A stretch of 8,715 nucleotides of DNA from Verrucomicrobiales bacterium (GCA_002721375.1 PBKH01000008.1:1-8715); one strand, 5' to 3'; shown: positions 1 through 7,331, counted from the first letter of the stretch. Notes: generated by a model not told the origin, from the sequence alone. Numbers and translations are program-made.

Positions 1-235
1 ATTAATTCCTGAGGGAGAGGATAGTCGAAATCGTTCGTTCGCACGGCGGCATCTAGTAGCCGGTTTTGAGTCTGGTTTCAATGGAGCGATTTTCGTAAGC
101 CACACCGGATAAGCAAACTGCCAATCAAATTACTGCTCTCACATCGGGCTTGGCCAAGCAATTGGGGAGAGGTATGGCATTAATCGTTAAAAAAATGTCA
201 AAATTGTGCCGATCAAAATTTTTTTAAAAAATCGG
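1..235. other. Upstream intergenic region, no gene supported
   Basis: I see no RNA gene and no convincing protein gene here. The + strand is open without a start from base 2 to a TAA at 110-112, which could be the tail of a gene lying to the left, but 36 codons are too few to judge. A perfect 12-bp palindrome, GCTTGGCCAAGC, lies at 148-159. A 17-codon reading frame (ATG at 174, TAA at 225-227) follows the purine-rich GGGGAGAGG. The last 45 bases are A/T-rich, with runs of A and T at 189-231, and could act as an UP-type element for the promoter just downstream. Confidence 0.5.
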
Positions 236-264
236 TTGACGCTTTGGGGAGGAAAAGGTAGAAA
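236..264 (+). promoter_or_regulatory. Probable sigma70-type promoter of the dcw operon
   Basis: TTGACG at 236-241 matches the -35 consensus in five of six positions. TAGAAA at 259-264 matches TATAAT in four of six, and the spacer is the optimal 17 bp. A/T-rich tracts lie immediately upstream. Transcription would start near 270-272, giving a leader of about 45 nt before the mraZ ATG. It is the only good promoter I see, and all genes to the right are closely packed, so it probably drives the whole cluster. The start site is inferred, not observed. Confidence 0.6.
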
Positions 265-290
265 ACGGGAAAATTTGGGTCTCAAAGGGC
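246..290 (+). promoter_or_regulatory. Putative MraZ operator (10-bp-period G-rich direct repeats)
   Basis: Five pentamers recur exactly every 10 bp: GGGGA (246), AGGTA (256), CGGGA (266), TGGGT (276) and AGGGC (286), each separated by 5 nt. MraZ proteins are known to bind TGGGN direct repeats separated by 5 nt upstream of their own gene, and this array has that geometry immediately before mraZ. It overlaps the spacer, the -10 box and the predicted start site, as expected for a repressor site. The last three repeats are the best; AGGTA at 256 is weak. Confidence 0.6.
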
Positions 291-315
291 CGTTTTGTTG
301 CCTAAGCCACCCATT

Positions 316-780
316 ATGTCTGCAACCCAGGACCAAACGTTGACCGTGTATTCCGGTCGATTCCGTCATGGAATCGATGGGAGTCGTCGTGTCATGGTGC
401 CTTCCAAGTGGCGCCCCAAGTCCGGGAAAACGGAGCTTGCCATCCTTCCGTGGCCGTTGGGGGAGCAGCAGTTTCTTTTAGTTCTTCCTCCCGTGCGCTG
501 GAGCATGCTGTTGGATAGGCTCAATGAAATGTCTCTTTCTGACGACCAGGCGGCGGTGGTGGAGCGCGTTATTGGAGGCAGTTCGGCACACTTGAAATTA
601 GACAAGGTCGGTCGGTTGTGCCTGCCGGAGGAGTTAGCGGACGTAGCTGGGTTGCGGAAGGAGGCCGTGCTCGTCGGCAGGCTGAACAAGTTTGAAATCT
701 GGGAGCCGAGCCGATTCGAGGAAAAAAACAAGGGCAACGAGGCGGTTGCTGCTGCTGCTATCAAGAATTTAAATCTATGA
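316..780 (+). CDS. mraZ: MraZ, transcriptional regulator of the dcw operon
   Basis: MraZ is a DNA-binding protein of the SpoVT/AbrB-like fold that forms ring-shaped oligomers on the nucleoid and represses the dcw promoter. The 154-aa product has the two tandem half-domains of the family, each with a DxxxR signature: D21-R25 followed by VMVPSKWR, and D96-R100 followed by LCLPEEL. The second half closes with LVGRLNKFEIWEP (residues 119-131). The length is close to the usual 140-155 aa, with a short Ala-rich tail. I chose the ATG at 316, giving MSATQDQ, because it fits family N-termini. It lacks a clear Shine-Dalgarno; in-frame TTG codons at 295 and 298 sit 5 and 8 nt after AAAGGG (284-289) and are alternatives. 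Its TGA overlaps the next ATG by 4 bp. It is the first gene of the operon and likely autoregulated through the repeat array upstream. Confidence 0.93.
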   Translation: MSATQDQTLTVYSGRFRHGIDGSRRVMVPSKWRPKSGKTELAILPWPLGEQQFLLVLPPVRWSMLLDRLNEMSLSDDQAAVVERVIGGSSAHLKLDKVGRLCLPEELADVAGLRKEAVLVGRLNKFEIWEPSRFEEKNKGNEAVAAAAIKNLNL

Positions 781-1520
781 ACCTGATGCAATTTTTATCG
801 GTTAGTGGAACTCTTGAAGGACCTAGGGAAAAACTTCTCTCTCGCCGAATTGGCAGGAATCAGGATGAACGGGTAGAGCTTAGGGGAATGGAGCTGGCGA
901 ATCCTGAGCCTGCGGTCATGGGAAAACAACCGCTTGCAGGGCAAGGGGAGTTCGGTTTTTTTGAGCCGATTGAGGTTGAATCTAAACCTATATGTACTGA
1001 TAGCCACCTCGGCCTTGGGCAAGTGGAAGTGAAGCCAAAAGCCCGCGACCATGTAGAGGTTTACAGCCGACTCAGTCCAGTCCGCGTTCGAGTTGTGCGT
1101 AATGATCTTGCCGGATCAGATCTTGTGATTCAGGCCGAGGAGGGGGTGGATCAATTCCGCCCCAGCTTAATTTCCGAGGATCCGTTGAGGAGTAGTTGGT
1201 CGGAACGGGTACGCGGGCGTTTTAAGTTTCTGGAGAGGATTTCGCGTTGGGTATCTCGTCGTTTATGGCGCTGGCTGCTTGCGTTTAAGTCGTTCTGGCC
1301 TGTTGGTGTTCTAGCTTCGATTTCGCGTCCAGCATTGAATGTCGTCCCCGAACCGGTGGCTAAGCCGGATACAAACAAAGCTGCCGAGTTGGAGGAGTCG
1401 ATCGAGGTGGCCAAAGATTATAAGACAGATGTTTATGAAGAAGGCAAGGTGGTGTGGAGCTATGAGGAGTATGCCGCCAGCGTAATGGAGATCGTGCCAA
1501 AGGATGCTCATGACCTGTGA
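777..1520 (+). CDS. Uncharacterised 247-aa protein between mraZ and rsmH
   Basis: I do not recognise this protein. It is linked to mraZ by an ATGA overlap and to rsmH by a GTGA overlap, so it is very likely translated as part of the operon. It has three visible parts. Residues 1-125 are mixed, with a beta-rich-looking stretch at about 92-121 (VEVYSRLSPVRVRVV and on). Residues 140-175 are strongly basic and Trp/Phe-rich, and run into a short hydrophobic stretch (WPVGVLASI, about 174-182) that could be an amphipathic or marginal membrane segment. After a Pro-rich linker (PEPVAKP, 191-197) the C-terminus is acidic and probably helical (198-247). There is no cleavable signal peptide and no catalytic motif that I can see. 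No Shine-Dalgarno precedes the ATG at 777, which fits coupling to mraZ. A later ATG at 888 is possible but badly spaced from its purine run. A division or membrane-associated role would be suggested only by position. Confidence 0.75.
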   Translation: MNLMQFLSVSGTLEGPREKLLSRRIGRNQDERVELRGMELANPEPAVMGKQPLAGQGEFGFFEPIEVESKPICTDSHLGLGQVEVKPKARDHVEVYSRLSPVRVRVVRNDLAGSDLVIQAEEGVDQFRPSLISEDPLRSSWSERVRGRFKFLERISRWVSRRLWRWLLAFKSFWPVGVLASISRPALNVVPEPVAKPDTNKAAELEESIEVAKDYKTDVYEEGKVVWSYEEYAASVMEIVPKDAHDL

Positions 1521-2446
1521 TATCGTTCTTCCACGAGCCGGTGCTATTAGAAGAGGTGATTGCTGCTCTTCAACCGAAAGTGGAGGGGGTGTACGTGGAC
1601 GGCACGGTTGGTGGTGGCGGTCATGCGGAGGCTATCCTCGAGTCGACCGTTCCGAGTGGCCGGCTGGTGGCGTTCGATCGCGACGACTGGGCGATAGATG
1701 CCACCGCCAAGCGCTTGGCTCGGTTTTCGGGTCGGCTGGAACTACACCGGGAAGCATTTTCTGGATTAAACAACCACTTGGCCAAGGAGAGTTGCGATGG
1801 GGCGTTGTTGGATCTGGGAGTGAGCTCGCCTCAGTTCGACGAGGGGGAGCGCGGTTTCAGTTTCCAAGTCGATGGCCCACTGGATATGCGAATGGATCGC
1901 CGTCAATTGGTGAGTGCTGTGCAGCTGGTCAACGAACTCGAAACCACAGAACTGGCAAGGATTTTTTGGGAATTGGGTGGCGAGCGTCGGTCTCGTCGCA
2001 TTGCTCGATTTCTAGTTGAACAACGCAGAATGAAGCGATTTGAGACCACAATGCAATTAGCTGATGCCGTGGAACAGGCGTGCCCTCGGCGTGGCTCGCG
2101 CACACACCCCGCGACTAGCGTGTTTCAAGCGCTGCGTATGGCGGTCAACGACGAGTTGGAACAAGTAAGAAAAGGGCTGGATGCTGTTTGGTCTGTCCTC
2201 AAGCCGGGCGGTCGACTCGTAGTGATCTCGTTCCATTCTGGGGAGGACCGGCTAGTGAAACAATTCAGCCGGCGGTTAGCTCGGCCTTATATTGTCCGCG
2301 GCGGGGTCGATGTGCCGGATTTACGTGAGCCATGTGAGCCTCTGGCGCGGGAGTTGAATCGAAAGGCGATTCGGCCAAGTGAAACCGAATTAAAAAGGAA
2401 CCCTCGATGTCGCAGCGCACGATTGCGTGCGTTGGAAAAATGCTAG
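1517..2446 (+). CDS. rsmH: RsmH, 16S rRNA (cytosine-1402-N4)-methyltransferase
   Basis: RsmH (MraW) transfers a methyl group from S-adenosylmethionine to N4 of C1402 in the decoding centre of 16S rRNA. The 309-aa product is of normal family length and colinear with it. It has the N-terminal HEPVLLEEV, the SAM-binding loop DGTVGGGGH (28-36), FDRD (53-56), DGALLDLGVSSPQFD (94-108) with the following RGFSF and DMRMD, the inserted helical domain with HPATSVFQALRMAVNDEL (197-214), LKPGGRLVVISFHSGEDR (228-245), and the C-terminal NPRCRSARLRALEK. The GTG start at 1517 overlaps the previous stop and gives the usual short N-terminus before HEPVLLEEV. AAAGGA at 1499-1504 is a possible, rather distant Shine-Dalgarno. 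All motifs look intact. Confidence 0.97.
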   Translation: MISFFHEPVLLEEVIAALQPKVEGVYVDGTVGGGGHAEAILESTVPSGRLVAFDRDDWAIDATAKRLARFSGRLELHREAFSGLNNHLAKESCDGALLDLGVSSPQFDEGERGFSFQVDGPLDMRMDRRQLVSAVQLVNELETTELARIFWELGGERRSRRIARFLVEQRRMKRFETTMQLADAVEQACPRRGSRTHPATSVFQALRMAVNDELEQVRKGLDAVWSVLKPGGRLVVISFHSGEDRLVKQFSRRLARPYIVRGGVDVPDLREPCEPLARELNRKAIRPSETELKRNPRCRSARLRALEKC

Positions 2447-2452
2447 TATGTT

Positions 2453-2848
2453 ATGCCTCGCAATCGAAAAAAACAGAATCCTCATATAGGCATTGGTTCG
2501 TGGATTGGGGCAGCGCTTTTCTGCTTGTTGCTTGGTGGTACGGCGATGGGGTATGTCTGGCAAAAATCCCAGATACACAAGCTGGGCTCCGAGGTCCGGA
2601 AAAAGGAGGTGCGACTTAAGTTGCTTCATGATGATAACGAAAGGTGGGAGCAGCTTCGAGCCGAGATGCGCTCGACACAGAAACTTTATGACCGGGTCCG
2701 TAGGCTTGGTTTGGGGCTGTCTATGCCACAGCCGGAACAGGTGCTTCGTCTTTCTGATCTTCCGCTGAACGCCAAGGAGCTAAAGCAAAGTAAACTAGGG
2801 GAATACCAAACGGTAAACAACACGCCACGGAGTGAGTTGGCTCGATAA
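2453..2848 (+). CDS. FtsL-like single-pass divisome protein
   Basis: This is a 131-aa bitopic membrane protein. A basic cytoplasmic N-terminus (PRNRKKQ) precedes one hydrophobic segment at about residues 13-35, followed by a charged, heptad-like coiled coil at about 38-82 and a C-terminal part with LGLGLSMPQPEQVLRL (85-100). This is the architecture of FtsL/FtsB/DivIC proteins, which form the complex that recruits and activates FtsI and FtsW at the septum. These proteins share little sequence, so the call rests on topology, size and the canonical ftsL position between rsmH and ftsI. It starts 6 bp after the rsmH stop, with no obvious Shine-Dalgarno, suggesting coupling. I leave the symbol empty because FtsL cannot be separated from an FtsB-type protein by eye. 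Confidence 0.8.
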   Translation: MPRNRKKQNPHIGIGSWIGAALFCLLLGGTAMGYVWQKSQIHKLGSEVRKKEVRLKLLHDDNERWEQLRAEMRSTQKLYDRVRRLGLGLSMPQPEQVLRLSDLPLNAKELKQSKLGEYQTVNNTPRSELAR

Positions 2849-2878
2849 ACATGCAAGCAAACATGTACACAGACTGAC

Positions 2879-4765
2879 GTGGTTATCATCAAAGCCAACG
2901 CTCATCGGGGTAGGGTGATGATTCTGGGCTCACTTATTACGATTGGTTATGTGGGACTCGGGGTGAGGTTGGTTGATATTCAAGTGCTACAGCACGGTAA
3001 ACATGCTGCGCATGCGCTGGATAACACGCGTCGCAGAACCGTTCATGCCTCAAGGCGTGGAGATATTCTGGACATCCGCGGCACCGTTTTGGCGACAAGC
3101 CGCATCGCTAAGACTGTATGCGCTGATCCATCGTTGATGGGTGTGCATCAGCAGTTGGTGGCTCGTGCTATCTCGCCGTTTCTAGGCGGCGACATTGACA
3201 AGCTAGCTGAGCGTATGCAGCGCCGCGTTTATGTGGATGCTAAGGGGCGTCGACGCGAGGACAAACATGTAGTTCTAAAGCGAAAGGTTCCACTTGAGGA
3301 GTGGCAGGCTGTGACCAATGCTATGGCGCATTTAGAATTCGGGGTTGATGTGAAATCGCTATCGCGTAAGGAGCGTCTTAAGTATTACAATGTACGCCGA
3401 TCTATTTTTTGCGAAAGGGTTGATTCGCAGTTACGCGTCTATCCTAGTGGAAATCTTGCTGCCCATGTGACCGGGTTTGTCGGTGTGCGTGACCCAGGAG
3501 ATTCAGGGATACATATGGTTGGTTTAGAAGGGAAACACGGAATTGAGAAGATGCTAGACTCTGAACTTGAAGGCGTTCGTGGCTGGCGTGAGACAGAGAC
3601 CGATCGCAGTCAGCGCGAGGTAGTGGCATTTCGAGAGTACAATGTGCAGCCGCGCGATGGCTTAAACGTTGTTCTTACATTGGATTCCAATGTGCAGTAT
3701 ATCGCGGAGAAGGCACTTGAGGCGCTTTGCGTCAAACACACTCCGGCAAGTGCCTGTGCGGTTGTCGTGAATCCTCAGACTGGGGCCATACTTGCTTTAT
3801 CCAACCGACCAACATTTAATCCCAATCAGCCTGGAGAATCTACCGCGGCTAATCGTCGAAATCGGGTAATCACCGACTCTTTCGAGCCTGGATCGACATT
3901 TAAAATCGTGGCGGTATCGGGTGCTCTTAATGAGGGCGCAGTAAGTTTGTCTGATCGTTTTCATTGTGAGAACGGTCGATATTATTTTGCTGGTAAGGTG
4001 TTGAGAGATCATCACTCCTACGGTTCTTTGTCGGTTCAAGAGATCATTACCAAGTCGTCCAATATCGGCACTGCGAAAGTGGCGATGAAGTTGGGCGCTC
4101 GCAGGCTACATAACTACATTTCTAAAATGGGCTTTGGCCACCGAACCGGCGTTCCTTTGCCGGGTGAGGTGGGAGGAATCCTTCATCCGATACATAATTG
4201 GAATAAACTCTCGATTTCCCGTGTGCCAATGGGGCACGAGATTGCAGCTACGCCACTCCAGCTCGTGATGGCAATGTCTGCTATGGCCAATGGAGGTAGC
4301 CTGATGCGCCCGCTGCTGATTGACCGACTAGTGGATCGCGACGGCAATATTGTCATGCAGTATAAGCCTACTGTAGTGCGTAAGGTGATCCGAGATAATA
4401 CTGCACAACAGATGATCGAAACGCTTCGGACAGTGGTTTCCGAAGAAGGCACTGCGAGATTGGCACGGCTTGATAACTACGCCGTTGCTGGTAAGACAGG
4501 TACGGCGCAAAAACCGTCCAAGACGAAGCGAGGTTATGAGGATGGAAAATATTTTTCGTCATTTATAGGCTTCTTGCCGGCGGATAATCCTCAGTTGTGT
4601 ATCGGGGTGTTTGTGGACGAGCCCAAAAATGGCTACTACGGGGGAACAGTTGCGGGTCCTGCGTTCCGGGGTATAGCTAAGGAATCGGCTAACTATCTGG
4701 GGCTTGAGCCGTCAGAGTCGGTCGAGGGGTTATCAGTACGTAAGCCCAAGGTGGTGTTAAGATGA
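2879..4765 (+). CDS. ftsI: FtsI/PBP2-3-type peptidoglycan D,D-transpeptidase
   Basis: This is a class B penicillin-binding protein that cross-links septal peptidoglycan outside the membrane. The 628-aa product has a short basic N-terminus and a membrane anchor at about residues 13-30. A pedestal/dimerisation domain follows (about 55-250, with RRGDILDIRGTVLA at 59-72 and LRVYPSGNLAAHVTGFVG near 185-202), then the transpeptidase domain (about 262-605). All three active-site motifs are present: SxxK as S339-T-F-K342 within EPGSTFKI, SxN as S393-S-N395, and K539-T-G-T542. There is no PASTA domain. I use the GTG at 2879, which gives the longest basic tail. An ATG at 2918 (residue 14) has better purine-rich sequence upstream (GGGG at 2907-2910) but would trim the charged tail before the anchor. 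The gap after the FtsL-like gene is 30 bp. The stop overlaps the murF start by 4 bp, so the murE gene usually found next is missing here. Confidence 0.95.
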   Translation: MVIIKANAHRGRVMILGSLITIGYVGLGVRLVDIQVLQHGKHAAHALDNTRRRTVHASRRGDILDIRGTVLATSRIAKTVCADPSLMGVHQQLVARAISPFLGGDIDKLAERMQRRVYVDAKGRRREDKHVVLKRKVPLEEWQAVTNAMAHLEFGVDVKSLSRKERLKYYNVRRSIFCERVDSQLRVYPSGNLAAHVTGFVGVRDPGDSGIHMVGLEGKHGIEKMLDSELEGVRGWRETETDRSQREVVAFREYNVQPRDGLNVVLTLDSNVQYIAEKALEALCVKHTPASACAVVVNPQTGAILALSNRPTFNPNQPGESTAANRRNRVITDSFEPGSTFKIVAVSGALNEGAVSLSDRFHCENGRYYFAGKVLRDHHSYGSLSVQEIITKSSNIGTAKVAMKLGARRLHNYISKMGFGHRTGVPLPGEVGGILHPIHNWNKLSISRVPMGHEIAATPLQLVMAMSAMANGGSLMRPLLIDRLVDRDGNIVMQYKPTVVRKVIRDNTAQQMIETLRTVVSEEGTARLARLDNYAVAGKTGTAQKPSKTKRGYEDGKYFSSFIGFLPADNPQLCIGVFVDEPKNGYYGGTVAGPAFRGIAKESANYLGLEPSESVEGLSVRKPKVVLR

Positions 4766-6153
4766 TGGAAACGCGGACTCTGGGTTATGTGGAGGACAGT
4801 TGCAACGGACGGCTAATCGCAGGTGAACGCTCGTCTTGCGTTCGTCATGTTTGCACTGACTCGCGCTTGGCTAAACCGGGGGATTTGTTTATCGCGATCA
4901 ACGGTGATCGCTTTGATGGACATGATTATCTTGGCGATGTACTAGGCCAAGGGGCGGAGGCAGCTGTGGTTAGTCGTTCTAGGCTTGGGCACGGGGAAAA
5001 CTTCAGGCCTAGGATCGAAGTGGAGGATACTCGTCAAGCTTTAGGTCAACTAGCAGCACGGTACAGACAAGACTTTAAGATACCAATTATTGCAGTCGGC
5101 GGTTCGAACGGAAAGACCGGGACGAAGGATTTAATAGCTACCTTACTGGGACAGCGTCTTGAGACTCTCTCTAGCGATGCCAGCTTCAACAACGATATTG
5201 GCGTCCCACTATCGTTGCTCCGGCTGCGGGAGGTGCATGAGGCTGCCGTGCTTGAGGTTGGTTCAAACCATCCCGGTGAATTGTGTCAGCTTCTGGATTT
5301 AATCCGCCCAAGGTACGGTGTTATGACCAGCATTGGGCGTGAGCATTTAGAGTTTTTTCAGGATCTAGACGGAGTAATCAAGGAGGAAGGTGCGATCGCA
5401 GAGGCAATGCCGCCGGACGGCTGTTTGTTTGTTAACGGGGACATTGTTGGGCTGGAGGCCATTTGCGTCCGTTGTCCAGGTGCCGTAATTACTGTTGGGG
5501 AAGGGATGGAGTGCGACTGGCGTATAACCAGTATCTTACAGGATAAAGAGGGGAGTAGCTTTGAGTTGATTTCGCCGAAGGGAGATTGGAGCGGAGACTA
5601 TCGCATTAACCTGCTAGGCCGACAAAATGCCCGCAATGCCGCGCTCGCACTGGCGGTTGCGGCGGAGTTGGGTTTGAGCCGGGAGGAACTGGATCAGGGC
5701 CTACAGCGTTGCAAGCCTGCGTCGATGCGAATGGAGATGCAAACACTAGGCGGTGTACACATCATCAATGACGCCTATAACTCCAACCCGGACTCCCTTC
5801 TGGCGGCTTTGGAGACGTTAGACGCGTTTCCGACCGAGGGAAAGCGTATTGCCGTTCTCGGGGACATGGCCGAGCTTGGTCAAGCCAGTGAGCCCTCCCA
5901 CACTGAGGCGGGTCAGCTTGCGGCCAAGCTCGGCCTGAACGGTCTTGTGGCGGTAGGTCAATGGGCTGGCGTGACAGTCCGTGCTGCCCAGGTAGCTGGC
6001 CTTGTTAACGTGGCTGAGTTTGACGACTTAACCGTGGCCGGGCATGTGTTAGCCAAGAAACTAGAGCCGGGTGATGTGGTGCTTGTCAAGGGTAGTCGAG
6101 CGGCTGGGATGGAGGGTTTAATCGAGTTGTTATCAAAGACTATGGAAAATTAG
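4762..6153 (+). CDS. murF: MurF, UDP-MurNAc-tripeptide:D-Ala-D-Ala ligase
   Basis: MurF uses ATP to add D-Ala-D-Ala to UDP-MurNAc-tripeptide in the cytoplasm. The 463-aa product has the three Mur-ligase domains: an N-terminal UDP-binding domain with TDSRLAKPGDLFIAINGDRFDGHDY (32-56, family-typical), the central ATPase domain with P-loop GGSNGKTGTK (113-122), and the C-terminal domain with NDAYNSNPDSLLAAL (336-350), VLGDMAELG (365-373) and LVKGSRAAGME (441-451). SFNNDIGVPLSLL (141-153) is a MurF signature that separates it from MurE. E165 in LEVGSN and H195 in GREHLEF are the expected metal and active-site residues. At the position of the carbamylated Lys (family AKGEI) I align E209 in KEEGAI. 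AAGGTGG at 4748-4754, 7 nt before the ATG, is a good Shine-Dalgarno, and the start overlaps the ftsI stop by 4 bp. A second ATG follows directly at 4765. Confidence 0.95.
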   Translation: MMETRTLGYVEDSCNGRLIAGERSSCVRHVCTDSRLAKPGDLFIAINGDRFDGHDYLGDVLGQGAEAAVVSRSRLGHGENFRPRIEVEDTRQALGQLAARYRQDFKIPIIAVGGSNGKTGTKDLIATLLGQRLETLSSDASFNNDIGVPLSLLRLREVHEAAVLEVGSNHPGELCQLLDLIRPRYGVMTSIGREHLEFFQDLDGVIKEEGAIAEAMPPDGCLFVNGDIVGLEAICVRCPGAVITVGEGMECDWRITSILQDKEGSSFELISPKGDWSGDYRINLLGRQNARNAALALAVAAELGLSREELDQGLQRCKPASMRMEMQTLGGVHIINDAYNSNPDSLLAALETLDAFPTEGKRIAVLGDMAELGQASEPSHTEAGQLAAKLGLNGLVAVGQWAGVTVRAAQVAGLVNVAEFDDLTVAGHVLAKKLEPGDVVLVKGSRAAGMEGLIELLSKTMEN

Positions 6154-6162
6154 CAGAGAAGG

Positions 6163-7320
6163 ATGTTTTTCTATTTCAGTCAAGTACCACAATGGTTGGT
6201 CGATCACGGCCATGCCACGCTTGGTGACTTGCTATCTTTCCTGCGCGTCTTCCAGTACATCACTTTCCGGACTGCCGGTGCTGCAGTTACGGCGCTACTG
6301 TTATGTTGGTGGCTTGGTCCCAAGATTATCTCGCTCTTAAAGCGACTAAATTTTGGGCAGGAATATGCCGACAAGGCTGAGGAAGCCGGTGGGCTAGAGG
6401 CGCGCGTTATAAGCAAAAAAGGTACGCCATCCATGGGCGGTATCATGATCGTGCTTGTGCTGGACTTGACTACGCTACTATGGGCTCGTTGGAATGAGTT
6501 CCTTGCATTGAGCCTGATGTCGGTTGTCGTGCTGGCGGCGCTCGGTTTTTATGACGACTGGGTCAAGCTAACTCGCCAAGACAAGGCCGGTATCAAGTCT
6601 AAGGTGAAAATTTTGATTCAATTATCGCTAGGCTTTTTTATTGGGCTTTACCTATGGTGTCATCCAACGCGGAGTGATTTGGTCGGTAAACTGGTTGTGC
6701 CGTTCTATAGTGGGAAAATTGCTTTTTCCGGAGTGAGCATTGTCGGACTGCTAGTCACAACGCTTGCCATTGTTGGAAGTTCTAACGCAGTGAACCTGAC
6801 CGATGGCCTTGACGGGTTGGCTATCGGTTGCACTTTGATCGTGACATTCGTGTTCATAATCTTCACCTACATCGCCGGGAACAAGATTATGGCCGAGTAT
6901 CTGCGTGTGCCGTTCGTTGAGGGGGCTGGTGAGTTGACGGTTTTTTGCGCGGCGATGGTTGGGGCTGGTCTTGGTTTTCTCTGGTACAATTGTCACCCGG
7001 CTGAAGTATTTATGGGCGACACCGGTTCTCTAGCTTTGGGTGGAGTTTTGGGTGTTATCGCAGTGCTGATACATCAGCCTTTCGTATTGGTGATTGCCGG
7101 TGGTGTGTTTGTTATCGAAGCGATTTCGGTTCTAATTCAGACAGGGTGGTACAAGTATACGCGAAAACGGCATGGCGTTGGCCGGAGAGTTTTTCAAATG
7201 GCACCTCTGCATCACCACTTTGAAAAGAAAGGTTGGTATGAGTCACAGGTAGTCGCTCGATTTTACATTTTAGGCATTTTGTTTGCGGTGCTCGCTTTGA
7301 GTACTCTGAAATTGAGGTGA
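6163..7320 (+). CDS. mraY: MraY, phospho-MurNAc-pentapeptide translocase
   Basis: MraY is the polytopic membrane enzyme that transfers phospho-MurNAc-pentapeptide from UDP to undecaprenyl phosphate, making lipid I. The 385-aa product is slightly longer than the usual 320-360 aa, the excess lying at the N-terminus and in the loops. Diagnostic motifs are all present: KKGTPSMGGI (85-94), the Asp pair D131-D132 in FYDDWVK, the NLTDGLDGLA loop (211-220), FMGDTGSLALGG (283-294) with the catalytic-region Asp286, and MAPLHHHFE (346-354). About ten hydrophobic segments separate them. The start follows the murF stop by 9 bp. The purine run AGAGAAGG (6155-6162) abuts the ATG, closer than ideal for a Shine-Dalgarno but acceptable. 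It works directly downstream of MurF. Confidence 0.97.
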   Translation: MFFYFSQVPQWLVDHGHATLGDLLSFLRVFQYITFRTAGAAVTALLLCWWLGPKIISLLKRLNFGQEYADKAEEAGGLEARVISKKGTPSMGGIMIVLVLDLTTLLWARWNEFLALSLMSVVVLAALGFYDDWVKLTRQDKAGIKSKVKILIQLSLGFFIGLYLWCHPTRSDLVGKLVVPFYSGKIAFSGVSIVGLLVTTLAIVGSSNAVNLTDGLDGLAIGCTLIVTFVFIIFTYIAGNKIMAEYLRVPFVEGAGELTVFCAAMVGAGLGFLWYNCHPAEVFMGDTGSLALGGVLGVIAVLIHQPFVLVIAGGVFVIEAISVLIQTGWYKYTRKRHGVGRRVFQMAPLHHHFEKKGWYESQVVARFYILGILFAVLALSTLKLR

Positions 7321-7331
7321 GTTAGGATGTC

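Noticed and set aside
2..112. Possible 3' tail of a gene entering from the left
   Set aside because: Thirty-six open codons are expected often by chance and the translation shows no recognisable motif.
209..235. CCGAT...ATCGG inverted repeat flanking A/T runs, as a terminator
   Set aside because: The inner bases do not pair well, the stem is only 5 bp, and no G/C-rich hairpin with a T tail results; it fits an A/T-rich upstream element better.
366..791. 141-aa reading frame on the - strand
   Set aside because: It lies entirely opposite mraZ, whose protein has clear family motifs; composition of the antisense product is not protein-like and it has no ribosome-binding context.
1504..2019. 171-aa + strand frame beginning just before rsmH
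   Set aside because: It is a Gly/Arg/Ser-rich out-of-frame reading of rsmH, whose own frame carries all methyltransferase motifs.
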